This document shows, one piece after another, positions 1 to 12,154 of a DNA stretch of 64,000 bases (its first letter is position 1; each line of letters starts with the position of its first letter). The position numbers were made by a program, and so were the translations under genes. The stretch comes from Desmodus rotundus (taxonomy: Eukaryota; Chordata; Mammalia; Chiroptera; Phyllostomidae): the NCBI RefSeq assembly GCF_022682495.2, contig NC_071388.1, forward strand, positions 14,495,171-14,559,170, given 5' to 3'. Below the pieces are notes generated by a model that saw nothing but the letters and a program-made list of their open reading frames with translations, made no database searches and was not told where the DNA came from.

Positions 1-389
1 GATCCACACAAATCACACAAAATGTGGTAACATAATTAACATAACTGACATAATGGAGGCCTACTTACACCAGTGCATGTCAGCAGATGCATCACATGCA
101 ATTAAATAAAATTACAATGCAATCCTGAAGTCACGAAATAGCACAGTTTGAAGGGACAAGGCAAGCATCACATTCGTACTCAGATGTGACACCGATGCTT
201 GTATTACCAAGGAATTTAGAAAGACTATGACAATATTTTAATGACTGTAATGTGGAAAAAAGTGGTCAACATACAAGAACAGATGAGCAAGGCAGGCAGA
301 AAGGTGAACACGCTAAGTAAAAACCATTCAGAAAGATGAAAACTCTAAGTAAAAATCATTGGATATTAAGGAAACCAAATAGTAACAGA

Positions 390-1020
390 AATAAAGATAT
401 CTCAGAAAGGCTATCTATAGACATAATATGGCCAAAGAAAAATCAGTGACTTGAAACAAGTCAACAGAAATTTCACAAATTGAAATAATAAGAAAAAAAT
501 GAGAATATGCAGGAATTCTTGAGACAATATCAAAATGTGTAATATACTTATGATTGGAATACCAGAATAAAAAGAGAAGAGGAATATAGCAGAAAAAATA
601 TTTGAAGTAATAATGGCCATAAACTTTGCACAGGTAAGAACAGATACCAAACCACAGATCCAAGAAGGTGAGAAAGTTCAAATCAAGGTTAAGACAAATA
701 AATAAATAACCTAGGCATATGATATTCAAACTGTTGAAAAACAAAGAGAAAATCTTGAAAGATGCAATAAGTCAAAGGTAGAAAATAAAATAGTATTTAT
801 ACAAGAACAAGGAAAATAATTCAGCAGTTGTCTCATCAGAAACTATTTAAGCAAGAAAAAACTGAAGTCAAATAATATTGTCAAAAGGAAAAAGAAAAAA
901 CCTTGCAGACTATCTACAGAAATTACCCCTTCAAAATGTAGGGAAAATGAAGTACTGGCACATAGGAAACTATAGATAAATCTCAAAATAATTAACTGAG
1001 TGAAAGAATCCAGACAGTTC
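390..1020 (+). pseudogene. old L1 ORF1 relic
   Basis: The plus strand follows the L1 ORF1 order: the 'ggaataccagaataaaaaga' region (equivalent to the conserved IGVPE segment), then a stretch like 'aaaaatatttgaagtaataatgg', then 'accaaaccacagatccaaga'. These belong to the RNA-binding half of ORF1p, the chaperone that coats L1 RNA. Stops and frameshifts occur throughout and no frame stays open, so this is a dead copy of an old L1M or HAL1-type element. Sequence from about 1020 to 1230 (GA-rich, then T/A-rich) may be its 3' UTR. If so, ORF1 runs directly into a 3' tail without ORF2, as in ancient HAL1, but I cannot show this. The class is fairly sure and the ends are approximate. Confidence 0.6.
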
Positions 1021-1239
1021 CACTCACACACACATACACACACCAGCCAAACAATGGAGTACGTATGTATGATTCAGTCGATAATCTGTTCTAGGTAGTG
1101 TAAGCCAATATATATGTAGTGATAGAGCGGATCGTTGGGTCTGCGAATGGGGTGGAGATTGGAAAGAAGCGTGAAGGAAGAATCTCAAAAGGGCAGAAAG
1201 GAAGTTTTGGGGATGTCTTATTAGATCATCAGCTTGCCT

Positions 1240-2238
1240 TTTAAAAAATTATACAGATTTTATTTTTTAAAAAACTTTGTTTTCATAAGATATATTTCAC
1301 ATTGGTGATTCTCAAAGTAGGAAAATAACAATTTGTTACTTGAAGTTTTACATTTGTAGGCAGTATTTCGGGGCAAGAAAAATGTACACATTTGAGGATT
1401 AAGTCTCGCTCAGTTTAGAATCTGTAATATTTTATATATTTACAAGAAGACCTCTTCCCTACATGGAACTTCTCTATATTCAGAAGCTCTCCAGGCTCTT
1501 TTTACCAGGAATTAGAATTTATAATATGAAGTGTCAGCATTTCCTAACTTTAAAGTTTCCCCCAAACATATAACCATCAGTGACTAGTGATGGCAATGGT
1601 TGCATGGATATATACTTATGTCAAATCTTGTCAGATTATACATTTTAAGTATAGCAGTTTATTTCATATCTATTATATTCAAAGGGAACTGTTTTCAATA
1701 ATACAGAGACCCAGTTTTACTGAAAGCAAAGCAGTTCCTAACCTCTGGGAGCTGGACCGGCAATACCAGTGAGGCTTTGGTGTTACTGCGAGCTGGCCTG
1801 GCACTGACAGCAAGCTAGTCCTTCAAGTTCACTTGTTGAACGTAAACCATCTCACAGAACATCAATATCAAACAAGTCCACTAAGATAGGAATTGATCAA
1901 GACATAAATATCAATATTTCATACTCCTGTCTGATCATAGACAAAGTTGAAACACTGTTCAAATGACAAAAAATTCCAAATATCTTTCTTCCTGGCTAAT
2001 ATAAATGATTGCTACTTCTTTATCAATTTAGCTTTGCTGTAGTCCTCTCTCCTTTTACAAAACATTAATTAAAATAACCAATCACAGAATAATCACCACT
2101 TTCTGATATCATGTGATACACATCAAAAGCGTCCTTCCTAAAAACACCCCCATGCCATCTAACTAGAGTCTAATTCTTATATTAAGTCCTTTGTAACATG
2201 CTCTCAGTGAAATATCACTCTCGGTTGCACATTGTGTG
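1240..2238. other. no gene; AT-rich unique sequence
   Basis: I see no gene or recognisable repeat here. The open frame at 1587-1772 (61 codons) has no recognisable motif. Confidence 0.5.
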
Positions 2239-2629
2239 TGTTGTAACCAAATGGGGGTCCACTGCCTGCTACCTTGGAGGTCAATACTTGAGATAGGTGT
2301 TGATGTAAAGGAAAGAGGTTTATTCAGATACTGGCCACCTGGAAGATGGTGGCCTGATGTCTCAAATCCCATCTTAACATTCCTGGTTAAGCCAGCAATT
2401 CCTATAGGGGGTTGGTGGGAATTCAGATGGAGGAAAATTCCTAGGGAGAACATGGACATGCTGTTTCTCTTGGGAGTAAAAGGAGGAGGGACTGAAAAGG
2501 GAGTCATGCACTTTCTTTCCAACTCACTCCCTTCATTCTGGTGTTATTGCTCTATTTACATTAGCATCTCTCACTTCCCAGGACTCCTGTGGTTTATGGC
2601 TGGTGCAAGGGTATCTTGCAGCCACAACA
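2239..2629 (-). mobile_element. solo LTR of an endogenous retrovirus-like element
   Basis: Read on the minus strand, this 391-bp block starts TGTTGTGGC and ends GGTTACAACA, the inverted TG...CA ends expected of an LTR. A polyadenylation signal AATAAA lies at 2324-2319, about 85 bp before the end, as expected for R/U5. There is no polypurine tract on the upstream side and no tRNA primer site on the downstream side, so it looks like a solo LTR. I see no flanking target duplication, which suggests age. Open frames of 119 and 133 codons overlap it on opposite strands and are chance. The ERV class is not determined. Confidence 0.6.
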
Positions 2630-4961
2630 AAATCTGAAGCACAGAGTTGACATAACTTTGATTACTAGCTGAGAGATTTACAACTTACCATCACAGTTCA
2701 GGCGGAGGGTTTTATAAGGAGGGAAGAGAGGGGAAGCAAAACAAAGGGATCAGGAGGAAGAGTTGTGGACATGCCAGCAGCATCCTTGCCGGTCCAGATA
2801 TGGATCTTTATGGCCAGTGTCCTTGAGTAGGCGGGAGTCCGAGGTCAGACTGTTTCTTAGATTTACACAGGAACTGAAAATGTTGATTCAAGTAAAGTAT
2901 CTTTAGAAGATAAACTTTTCGCATTTAAACTCTAATTTTGCAAGAAAAATCAGGTTAGAGTAACAAGCTGGGTTTAATCTTTCCAAAAATTAATTGGAGT
3001 AGCTTTATATAAGTATAGTGTGTTCATTCCCAGATTAATGGTCATCGCTGTTGTGTGGAGCAATAAACACAATGTTTCCCATCGGTTTATCCCTGATGGT
3101 CTTTGGCAGGAGGGCATGGACATTAGTGACGAAACACTTGGGACACACCTATAACTAATTTTATATGACCCTTGAAATTCACATGAGAGATAGACCAAAA
3201 AAAGGCATTGTAAAAATCTAGAAATGGAACAATGGAACTGAACAAAACAACACATATGCAAGTCGAGGTAATGGTGAGGTTAGTTGGAATTATAAGGTCT
3301 ATGTGGTTGCCCATAAAGATGAATCTTCAAAAAAATTCGAGATTAAATCATATTAAATCTTTTCTGGAAGCAAGGAAATGTAATAGGTCAACTATATTTT
3401 GTAAAACCATGCCTAGTTAAGGGAAAAGAGATACAGTAGGTAACATTAGTTTGCCTCCCAAACTCTGTGGTCTAATCAACACTGACAAATATCTGGAGTC
3501 AGTCTGGGAACTTTTAAGTGCCTGTCGATATATGGAGTGTACATTGGTAAAAATTAAAGTCAAATGGATTGCTTGAGTGAAAAAGTAAAGAGGAGGCAAT
3601 TCTCAATCCAATAAAATGAATCGTCTCTTTAGATCAGAACTTTTGGTTTTTGAAATGTATGTTAGAACTCCATTGCACACATTGTAACCAGGTAAAGACA
3701 CCCAGGGAAAGACATTTAGGAAGGAACTTGGCACCTGTGGCAGAGAATATGTGAGCCCTCGGGCCAGGAGAGTTTTCAGTGAGCCAAGCCAAAACAAGAG
3801 GAGAAGCAGCAGCCTTGGCAGCACGTTTGTGGAAGCCCGCAAACAGGATGCAATCTGGCAGCAGAGGTAAGAGCTGCAACAGGTAATTAAGTAGGAGCAC
3901 AGCTTTGTAATCCTTCTCAAACAAAGGGGATTTAGAGAAAAATCGCCCTTTTTGGGATTCTAACTGAAGGAATGCTGTTTCTGCCCACCCACTTATTCAT
4001 TAAATCTCCCACCCTGACTTTCATAACCAGCCTGTAAACAACTCTATTGGACACAACTCATTCTCTTTCCCTTTTGCTGGAAAAACACACCCACGGAGAG
4101 CCCTTTCTGCAATTACAGATCGCGTTGATCGGTAGCACAGGTGGAGATTGAATTTAATAGCCTTAGATGATTGTGTCCTAAAATTACTTTGCTGCTGCAG
4201 GGCTTTCGATTATTATTTCTTTCCATATGGACCTTATTTGTTCAACTCATGTTGCATTGATTCCAGTGACATTTAGGATACGTGCACTCGATGCTTCATT
4301 CTCACAGCCTCCATCAAATCCGCATGCTTTCTGGCTATGCTAGCTGTAATTGGCCAACAAACAGAGACTTGGTGTGCATTCCCCGGGTCTTTCTATCTTC
4401 TTCGTGTTTACATGCAAAGCAGGGAGACAACAGCTACAAAAAGTACTCTCTCTACAGATTTAGTGTCTGCACACGAGAACGAGTGAGAGAGCAAAGGCTA
4501 TCAAGGTTATACCCTGTAAATTCCATTTACACATCTTATAATGTGCAAACCCATTCATATCTGATTCTGATATCCTCCCTTCTGCTTGGCCCGTGATGAA
4601 AGGAGAACTTGGACGACTCTTGGAGAAATAGGAAATATCTAATGCTACAGACTTGGGTTGTAAGTACATTTTTTCCCCATTGAAAACTGAATCATTTGAC
4701 ATATCTGCTCTTTATTTCACTTTTTTGATCTGTGGTGATGAATTTCAAATCTGATCAATATATAAAGTATACATTTTTCTATTGCCATGAAATGCTGTCA
4801 AAGCTTTGCAGACTCAGTCACCTGCCCTCTACCATAGGGATTGAAATTTTCCCTTTTTTTACTCGACCACTAATTTGAATACATTATCTTTGTGTGTTTT
4901 ACCTTTCCTTCTAACTCCGCCTTCCTATGTGTACTCCAAGAAAGGTTAGAGTATTTAGTGA
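2630..4961. other. no gene; unique sequence with a possible conserved island
   Basis: No gene or clear repeat. The part around 3940-4340 is less AT-rich and not repeat-like, with homeobox-like words such as 'caattaca' near 4110. Several overlapping short frames (for example 3603-3924 minus and 4282-4596 plus) have no domain that I recognise. Confidence 0.45.
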
Positions 4962-5324
4962 TTGTCTCAGTCCATTTGAACTGCTGTTATAAATTACCTT
5001 AGACTGAACGTCTTAAACAACAAACATTTATTTTTCCTAATTCTGGAGTCTGGAAGTCGAAGAGCAGGACAAGTGCATGGCTATGTTCTGCTGAGGGCAC
5101 TCTTCAAGGTTACAGACAGCCCACTTTTCATCCTCACACATCGAAAAGAAAATAGAGAGCTCTCTGGGGTCCCTTCCATAAGGGCACTACCCCCATTCAT
5201 TAGGGCCCCACCCTCATGATCTGGTTCCCTTTTCTCAAAGGCTCAGCTTCCACAACCATCACAATGGAGGTTGGGATTTAAACAGACACATTTTGAGAGG
5301 GTGCATTTACCCATTACAGCGATA
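4962..5324 (-). mobile_element. MaLR LTR (MST/MLT1-like), antisense
   Basis: The plus strand reads as the reverse complement of a MaLR LTR: 'gtctcagtccatttgaactg', 'aacaacaaacatttattttt', 'ctggagtctggaagtcgaag', 'agctctctggggtcccttcc', 'attagggccccaccctcatg', ending near 'gagggtgcatttacccatta'. MaLRs are non-autonomous relatives of ERVL. The copy is nearly full length and well diverged. Family assignment is by memory of the consensus order; MST versus MLT1 is not resolved. Confidence 0.8.
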
Positions 5325-7079
5325 TAAATGGTGAGTAAGTTCAGGTGAATTTACTTATTTTTGACTATTTATACTAATGCTTATCAGCATTGTGGATAGA
5401 AACATAAATAGTATTTAATCTAAGCAATATTTTCATTTCATTTCATAATGAGGTAAAGTCAGTTGCTGGATATGCTTTCAGACAAGTTGTAGGGCACTTT
5501 GCACACAATACAGATCTGGGATGGCATCATTTGTAATTTGTGGAACATAATGAATAGTTTCTATAATTTATTTTATAGGCCACTGTAAGGTAGTAAATGG
5601 GGGAAAATGCCTCATGTCATGTAAAAGGCATGATACATGTGTATGCTGGTAGCAGTAAGGGTTGCTCAGCATCCCTGGGCTTGTGTGAACTGACAGCAAA
5701 CCAGAGTGAGCCCTCTGTACCTCTGAGCCCCATATCTTTGTCAGCGTTCACGGAAAGGAGGTTAGCTTTCCTCTAACGTTCTTCCAATAAGGTCTGTAGG
5801 ACAAGGAGGAAAATCCAGCTGAGGTAGCAATCAACTTTTCTGACATCATGCTGTTTACAACGTGTCTAATTGTCAATCTATGTGGCTTCAGTAAATGTAT
5901 TTCAGATTATCTTAAGAAAATTTGCCAGAGTGTAAAAAAAATGCATACGGAGTACATAGTTATGTAGTAAGCATATAGATGTTTTTACTCATCCCAGTTT
6001 AGTACTTACATTCACTATGCAAGTCTATTTAATTATTAAATTCTATACACTTTAGATATTTAGTGTTTAAAATACTAATTAAAATAATAACTATATTATT
6101 TTACTTTTTATTTCATTATATGCGCCATTAGGATCTGAGGAAGACCAATATGCAAGGTCTGGCACATATAATACCCCTTTTTTATTACAAAATCTTTTAT
6201 TAAAAAAATCATAAGCATGTAAATCCATAATATGACAACATCACACTCAAGCACACCATATGATACTTTTGGTGAAGTGTTCAAATTAAAACTACAGTTA
6301 TTACACCCATATCATTACCCTACCAACCACACTCAAGCAGGTGTTACTTCTGCCAGACCCTGTATACTAATGTCTGTATCCTGATTCATTTTCTAAACTA
6401 ATAAAAATAAGGTTTGTTTTTTGCTTAATTCATGTATATATACATATTTATGTTTACCCATAACAAAGTAAACACACACATATTTGCTTTTTTATAAATG
6501 AGATGATCTTATCTATATCCGCAACAATTACAAAGGTCAGATAACTGAGGGAACCCAGGATATACCATAGTTTACACTCATGCAAGTCTTGCATAAAGTT
6601 ACATAGTGAAGCAGGAAAAGTACGTCAAACAAAGTTTATAGAATTCTATGTCTTTCACACACAGATCTCAGAGTCCATTCTCAGTCACACAGGAGATGCT
6701 CCATCTTCCTATGTGATTTGCCAAGATAAATGTGAGACTCCTTAGTCTCAAATGAATAAAAGCACAAGTTAACTAAAGTTTTTATACCTCACTGGGCACC
6801 TAGCTAAACCCGGGTGCACACTATCATCTACACACATTGAGTAAACAATGTAAGCAAGCTAGTAAAAAAGTGAGTTTTAGACTTTAAGCATCACATCATA
6901 AATCACAAACTAATACACTTCATGCCTGTCTTGCGAGAGTCAGTACCGTGTTTCTAGGCGACCCAGTAGAAAAATATTAAACCACCAGAGAGCAGCTACA
7001 GACGAGTCCCGTTCTCACACAGCAGTGCGTTGTAACATTCTGTGGATTTCTTTGCGCGTCACATTGATCTACTTCTATG
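5325..7079. other. no gene; AT-rich sequence
   Basis: No coding signal. A T-rich stretch at about 6176-6210 with the reverse complement of a polyadenylation-like word could be the tail of an old antisense insertion, but nothing beyond it is recognisable. Confidence 0.4.
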
Positions 7080-7117
7080 TAGTAATTGTTTTCTAGTGTA
7101 GTAATTGTTTTCTAGTT
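7080..7117. repeat. 19-bp tandem duplication
   Basis: Two adjacent 19-bp units beginning 'tagtaattgttttctagt' (7080-7098 and 7099-7117) differ only in the last base. This is a local duplication, probably by slippage or end-joining. Confidence 0.9.
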
Positions 7118-7199
7118 TCTGTATTTGATGCCTAGACATCGTGAAGCCTTGTTGACTCTGAAGGGACATACCTTCTCAGGGTCAGCTATTCGCTAGAGA

Positions 7200-7625
7200 G
7201 AGCAAAACCAATCGTCCATAAGCCAGTCTTTCATATGTCAAACAAGCAATGCAGAGTTCGTACCCCCTGCCACTTCCCTTATGAAGCCCCCACACTCAGG
7301 ACCATTGTTTTCTTTCCTAATCATCTCAGGACAGGGTTCCAGACAAGTGGGGGAAAGCTCCTATGACTCGGGGCCTGTGGAAATGATTCCAACTAGCCAG
7401 TTCTAAGCCTATTTCCCATGCCTTGCTCGTTGCATCCTTCAGAAACCACCGTAAAGACTCATGACCATGCTTTCCCTTCGTGGCTTCTGCCTTCGATGGG
7501 CCCCGATGCTTCCAAGTGGCTCTCCCTCAGTCTCCCCAACACGACTTCTCCTCTGAGGATCTGGGAGTATGACGAGTTAACTTTTAGTGGCAGTCATCTT
7601 TGATTTGATGACCTTACCATACTGG
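7200..7625 (+). mobile_element. possible ERV LTR fragment
   Basis: This GC-richer island contains runs that I associate with ERV1-type LTRs ('ctcatgaccatgctttccct', 'gtggcttctgcc', then 'ctttgatttgatgaccttac' and 'atactggaata'). No TATA box, AATAAA or TG...CA ends could be fixed, so the call is tentative. An open frame at 7418-7603 lies inside and has no recognisable motif. Confidence 0.35.
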
Positions 7626-8040
7626 AATAATAGTAAAAACCTGTATTTTAAGAGACTTCTATTTGATAACTGTTACATTTTTTGGCTGTATGTACCATGA
7701 TTTATTTAGTCAATTCTTTATCAATAGACAATTATATTGACTCAATTTTGTTTTTATTTTTACAAGCACGTCAATGGTGGATTTCATTTTTCTTAATATC
7801 TGGGGCAATAAATCTTAAAGACTTATTCTTAGAATTATATTGAATTTTGTGTTAGATACTGTTTGAAGAATAAGTTTAATTTTAAAAATATCTACTAAGA
7901 TCTTTCTATTGGCATCATGCTAAGGTCTATATAGCACAATAATTTGTATGATAGCTTCTAAATTCAAACTATTCATACTGATATCAGAGGTGTTTTCCAG
8001 GGAGGCAAATAAATTAAACTAAGAAAGTAAATAATATAAA

Positions 8041-8075
8041 TGCGTGGTAATAATAATAATAATAACAACAACAGC
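8041..8075. repeat. TAA microsatellite
   Basis: A run of TAA units grading into CAA ('aataacaacaacag') sits just upstream of the MIR-like copy. Confidence 0.9.
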
Positions 8076-8195
8076 ATTTATCAAGAGCATATGCAGTGTC
8101 AGACATGGCACCGATATTAGTAAGAACAATGCTGACAGTGCTGTTAGTGCCAAGCACCATGCTGAGTGTTTTACTTGTAGTAACCCATAAGCACA
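8076..8195 (+). mobile_element. MIR SINE relic
   Basis: The stretch follows the MIR core: 'gcatttatcaagagcatatg', then 'gtgccaagcaccatgctgag', then 'tgttttacttgtagtaaccc'. MIR is an old tRNA-derived SINE shared by all mammals. The copy is diverged and contains a short internal repeat of the 'cagtg' words. The 63-codon minus-strand frame over it is meaningless. Confidence 0.6.
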
Positions 8196-8219
8196 AGTAA
8201 ATCATGTGAAGAAGTGGCT

Positions 8220-8640
8220 CAAATTCTCATGGTCCCAATCCTGCCACACTATTTTCTTTCCCTTGGCCTGCACCTATGTCCTTCTGGTGAGTTCCCTATG
8301 ATCAGTTGACAGAGGAAAAGAAGCCTAGGACCTGGTTTATAGACTGTTCTGCCTAACATGCGGGAACAACCCCCAAGTGGAGAGTTTCAGCACTGCAGCC
8401 TCTTTCTGGGATGCCCGTGAGGGATGGCAGTAAAGGGAATCCTCCTGGTGAGCAGAACTTTGGGCAGTGACCTAGCTGCTCACTTTGCCCGGAAGGAGAA
8501 ATGGCCAGATGTGTAAAGATATACTGACCCATGAGCTCTGGCTCGTGATGTGGCAGGACGGTCATAGACTTGGAAGGAACATGATTGAAAAATTGGTGAG
8601 AAGAAAATCTGAGAAAGAGTTAAATGAATAACCTTCAGAC
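8220..8640 (+). pseudogene. MaLR/ERVL internal (pol-like) relic
   Basis: The nucleotide order matches the internal part of MaLR/ERVL elements in the region corresponding to RNase H: 'ctggtttatagactgttctg', 'actttgggcagtgacctagc', 'gaaggagaaatggccagatg', 'tatactgacccatgagctct', 'gacttggaaggaacatgatt'. The frame is broken by stops and indels and nothing can be expressed. Sequence from 8640 to 8930 may continue the element but is too diverged to assign. The 70-codon minus-strand frame at 8353-8565 is a shadow. Confidence 0.6.
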
Positions 8641-9363
8641 TAGTTTGCATATTTGACGAGGTCTTGGAAGCAGCAATTGCCCATTAGAGGAGTCTCACTT
8701 TGGGCAGAAACGCCCAGGTGTTAGGACCCAGACCACACATAGCCGCTGCCTGGAAGATGAGCCAGAGCAAAGCATGGCCGCAACTCAACAGCTGAGTTTG
8801 ATCCTGAGAACAATGCAGCTGCTGCTCCCACCTAACTCTGTGGAGATGGACGGCCGATTGTTTCTTGTAGGAAGATCCACTGACACACCTTCATGGATAC
8901 CTGGTAAGGTCAATCAACATCTCAAAAAGTGATCTTGTGAGATTTTCATTTTATTTATAGGGAAGAATATTTGCACATAGTATTTCTATTGACGGTTTAG
9001 TGAACCTTTTACTCTGCTGTTTATCAGTTGATATATGACAACGATATAGGGACTTTGTGTTTTGATTGTTAAATTAAAATTTAATGGGCTCCTAGAAGAA
9101 CCAAAAGTGACCCCCTCCCCAATTTACAATAACATAAATAGAAAAAAGAAATTATGTATTGTTTGTGACATCTGAAAAGATGGAGGACTTGGAGCAATGG
9201 TAATAGCTAGGTAGAAATACCCTCACCTGTGTGAGTGTTACAAAGAGGGAATTTGGAGAATGACACAGTATTCTCTAAGATCCACGAGCAGAGGCGGCAA
9301 AGACACTCATCGTTATAAAGTGTCAGCTGTCAGATCTCCTCACAGATGAAGGATAATCTACTG

Positions 9364-9390
9364 CATCTAAATTTATCCTAAATTTAGATG
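9364..9390. repeat. perfect inverted repeat, 12-bp arms, 3-nt loop
   Basis: The arms 'catctaaattta' (9364-9375) and 'taaatttagatg' (9379-9390) are exact reverse complements around 'tcc'. The stem could extend by a G-T wobble and one more pair. Confidence 0.9.
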
Positions 9391-9845
9391 TACTGACAGG
9401 TCAGAACAATCTAGCAAATCCAAGGTAAAGGTAATATGTATTATCCCTCTCAGGACCTTATGTAATTCAATGGTTGAGAAATTGATCTTTAGTTAAAGCA
9501 ATAACAATGCAGGTCGTGCTCTAATTAGGGACAAATAATTTTAGAGATGATAACAGTGAAGTTTCAAGATTACTTCCATTACACAATTGTAAATCGTGTG
9601 TTATCTGAACTACTGGGAAGATTATTGATTTAGAGGCTTCAGTCTCTAAATTTTAAGTTAATATGTCCAATACATATTACCATAGGCATTATCACATTAA
9701 AAAAAAGAAGAAATAATATACACTGGCTTTTTTAGTAATATGAGTATGCTAAGGAGATTTGGAAAGAGTTATGATATTGGATTAAATAAAAATTTCCAGG
9801 GACCATTATTTTAAAGGGGCAAAAGTACAGACAAATGGCTTCAGA

Positions 9846-9874
9846 ATCTTGCTCCTACAGTTAAGGAGCAAGAT
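9846..9874. repeat. perfect inverted repeat, 11-bp arms, 7-nt loop
   Basis: The arms 'atcttgctcct' (9846-9856) and 'aggagcaagat' (9864-9874) are exact reverse complements around 'acagtta'. Confidence 0.9.
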
Positions 9875-10467
9875 CACTTTAAATTAAGATCACTTGCTAG
9901 AGAGGAAATCGCGTGGGCACAGAGGTTCTCACTTGTCATTTGCTTGTTTTTAAATGATACACTAAATATTGAAAATGACTTAACCTAATGTACACTACAG
10001 ATGCATTAAGTGTATTTATTAAATACTTGACATATCTCAACTCTAGACTTAATGTGGAATGCAGAAATGTAAATGTCTTGACTTAAATGTCTTAACTATT
10101 TATAATTCACACTCTCCCTCAGACCATTTCAAAAATAATAGTTGTGGCCCATCTTACCTTTTATATTTCACCTTTTTTCTTATTCTCCACAATTTTTCAA
10201 TCCTTCTTTGTCATCATAGTCTATTTTTGGTTTACTCTTATTCAATATTTACCATGTATTTTGCATCTTAATGAACACCCTGAGTATGAGTATATATTTT
10301 TGAATCAAATATTAGTATGCTATTTTTTAACTTTTATTTTAAAATCCATTTATTTCACAATTCTTGGTTTAGCAGGAAACTTATCTCTACTACTAAAATA
10401 CTGATCCAACAGAGAAATATTGCATTTCTGCTAATTCGAGAAAGAATAAGAATATGTAAACTTCTCA

Positions 10468-10725
10468 GTGCTGCCCAATAAAATATGATACAAGCCACAT
10501 ATGTAATTTAACATTTTGTAGTAGTCACAATTAAAAGTTTAAAATACAGGAGAAAAAAATTTTACAGGTACATATTTTATTAAGCCTAATATATAAAAAC
10601 AGCATAACGTTAACATGTAATAAATATAAAATTATTAATGGGTGATTTTACTTTATTTTTGGCTATTCTATTTTGTCTCTTTTTGTCTGATTTTTCAAAA
10701 TGAAGCACAATAATATGTTAGAAAA
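10468..10725 (+). mobile_element. hAT-Charlie type DNA transposon relic
   Basis: The segment begins 'cagtgctgcccaataaaata', continues 'agccacatatgtaatttaac', 'gtagtagtcacaattaaaag' and then a long AT-rich body. This is the order of non-autonomous Charlie elements such as the MER33/MER58 group (the subfamily is from memory and not certain). The expected far-end inverted repeat is not visible, so the copy is truncated or strongly decayed. Confidence 0.6.
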
Positions 10726-12070
10726 TTTTTAGAGAAAACATGAGGCTCTGCATGACTGTCCTGCCCTGGAGAGATTTATTTCTTTGACGACATAGAGTAG
10801 AGACATTTCATCTTAATCCAATTTGGGATTGAGCTAAAGACTAGCTTGGATTTGAATCTTTGAGAAGGCATATCTACTTCCATTTCTTTCTTACTTCCAA
10901 GGAGTAGCCAGCCCTTCAGGGCTCCTAACAGAGAAACACAAACATTTACCGTGGCTCCTCCTCCTTGGTGAACCCTGAATCCAGTTACTGTTTCCCAGTC
11001 TAGCAAGACTGTGAAAGCTCTCTCACTTCCCCAACATCTGGACTGGCCCTTCAAACCTGGAAAATGAAAAAGAGCTGAATTTAAGTCTCTTCTTTGCGCT
11101 CTTCTCCTAAGATATTTTATCCTTTATTTATCATTGTCTAATTAGTTCTCTGATGCCTTCCAACAGATATTTATTTCCGTTGTTCTTGGTGGGAGAATTG
11201 CTCTCAGAGAATCTAGTCTGTCACTGCTGAAAACTGAAGTCAAATGCGCACCGTGTGGCCTGCACGTTAGTGTCTGTCACTGGAAACACTCTTCAGGTTT
11301 TGTTACCCAGGTTTTTATAAAAGGCCGCATTCCAGAAACAGCTGGTTAATGTTTCCACCCTCTTTACTTCTCACTAACAAAGGCTTAGAGATAATGGTGT
11401 AGAGGGCTTTTTTTTTTTTCATAGAAATGAATTTACAAGGGTTGTTCTTTCTGAACTTTGTATCATGTTAATTAGATTATGATATTTATTATTATTTTAA
11501 ATTATGAAAGCATTTAAACTTCTTGGATTTTCTATAATATTGTAGGGATATACTGTTACACATTGGGTGAACAGAATGTAAGCTTTTTAGCAAGATCTTT
11601 ATTCTTCACTCTGTAGGATGATCTTTGATTTTTGACTAGAATTATAGTCCTATATACAGTTACAGAATTGAAGACATCTGGTTGCATGTGGTTGGTCTAC
11701 AGGGATACATGATCTTACCTCTGTATGCCTTGATGCCTTGGAAAAGCTTTTCTTCAGGGGGTAGACAGAGATCCCAGAAGGACACAAGTGAGACTCTATT
11801 GAGCAAACGAGACAAGTTGCACAGGCATCGCTTTTCTATACGGAAGTGAGGCTGTGATTGAAGACGCATACAGGACTCACCTCCCGCCAATCAGTGTTGC
11901 TTTCAAACACTCATAAACATATTTAACAATTGGGCATGTTCAGTTTGATTAGGCCAGATTTTGAGACACACCCAAACAAAACAGATTTTATATACAAGAT
12001 ATCATGTAAGCCCTTAAAATAGGACTGCAAAGTGGCAGAACTTCGGCTGAACTAAGATCCCATTGTGGGT
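10726..12070. other. no gene; unique sequence
   Basis: Minus-strand frames of 92 and 76 codons (10776-11054, 11660-11890) start with ATG but have no recognisable domain and no splice context that I can support. The GC-richer parts (10850-11060, 11680-11890) might be old LTR material; I could not identify them. Confidence 0.4.
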
Positions 12071-12072
12071 GG

Positions 12073-12091
12073 ATGTGTGTGTGTGTGTGCT
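12073..12091. repeat. TG microsatellite
   Basis: A short run of TG units just upstream of the MLT1 copy. Confidence 0.9.
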
Positions 12092-12154
12092 TGTCTGTAT
12101 ATGCACATGCATATATGAATATAGTTGCTATCTTAGTTTAGTCAGAGTACTATT

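Larger units (their letters stand above)
8930..10467. other. no gene; AT-rich, with two perfect hairpins
   Basis: No coding region or repeat recognised. Two short perfect inverted repeats lie at 9364-9390 and 9846-9874 (listed separately). Overlapping plus-strand frames at 10059-10404 are hydrophobic translations of AT-rich DNA with no motif. Confidence 0.5.

Noticed and set aside
2236..2637. 133-codon plus-strand frame and 119-codon minus-strand frame
   Set aside because: Both lie within the solo LTR, which explains the composition; neither shows a protein motif.
6170..6600. Antisense processed pseudogene starting with a T-run
   Set aside because: No coding similarity, no target duplication and no recognisable parent sequence.
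8041..8075. CRISPR-like or satellite array
   Set aside because: Simple trinucleotide microsatellite; no spaced repeats anywhere in the window, and the genome is mammalian.
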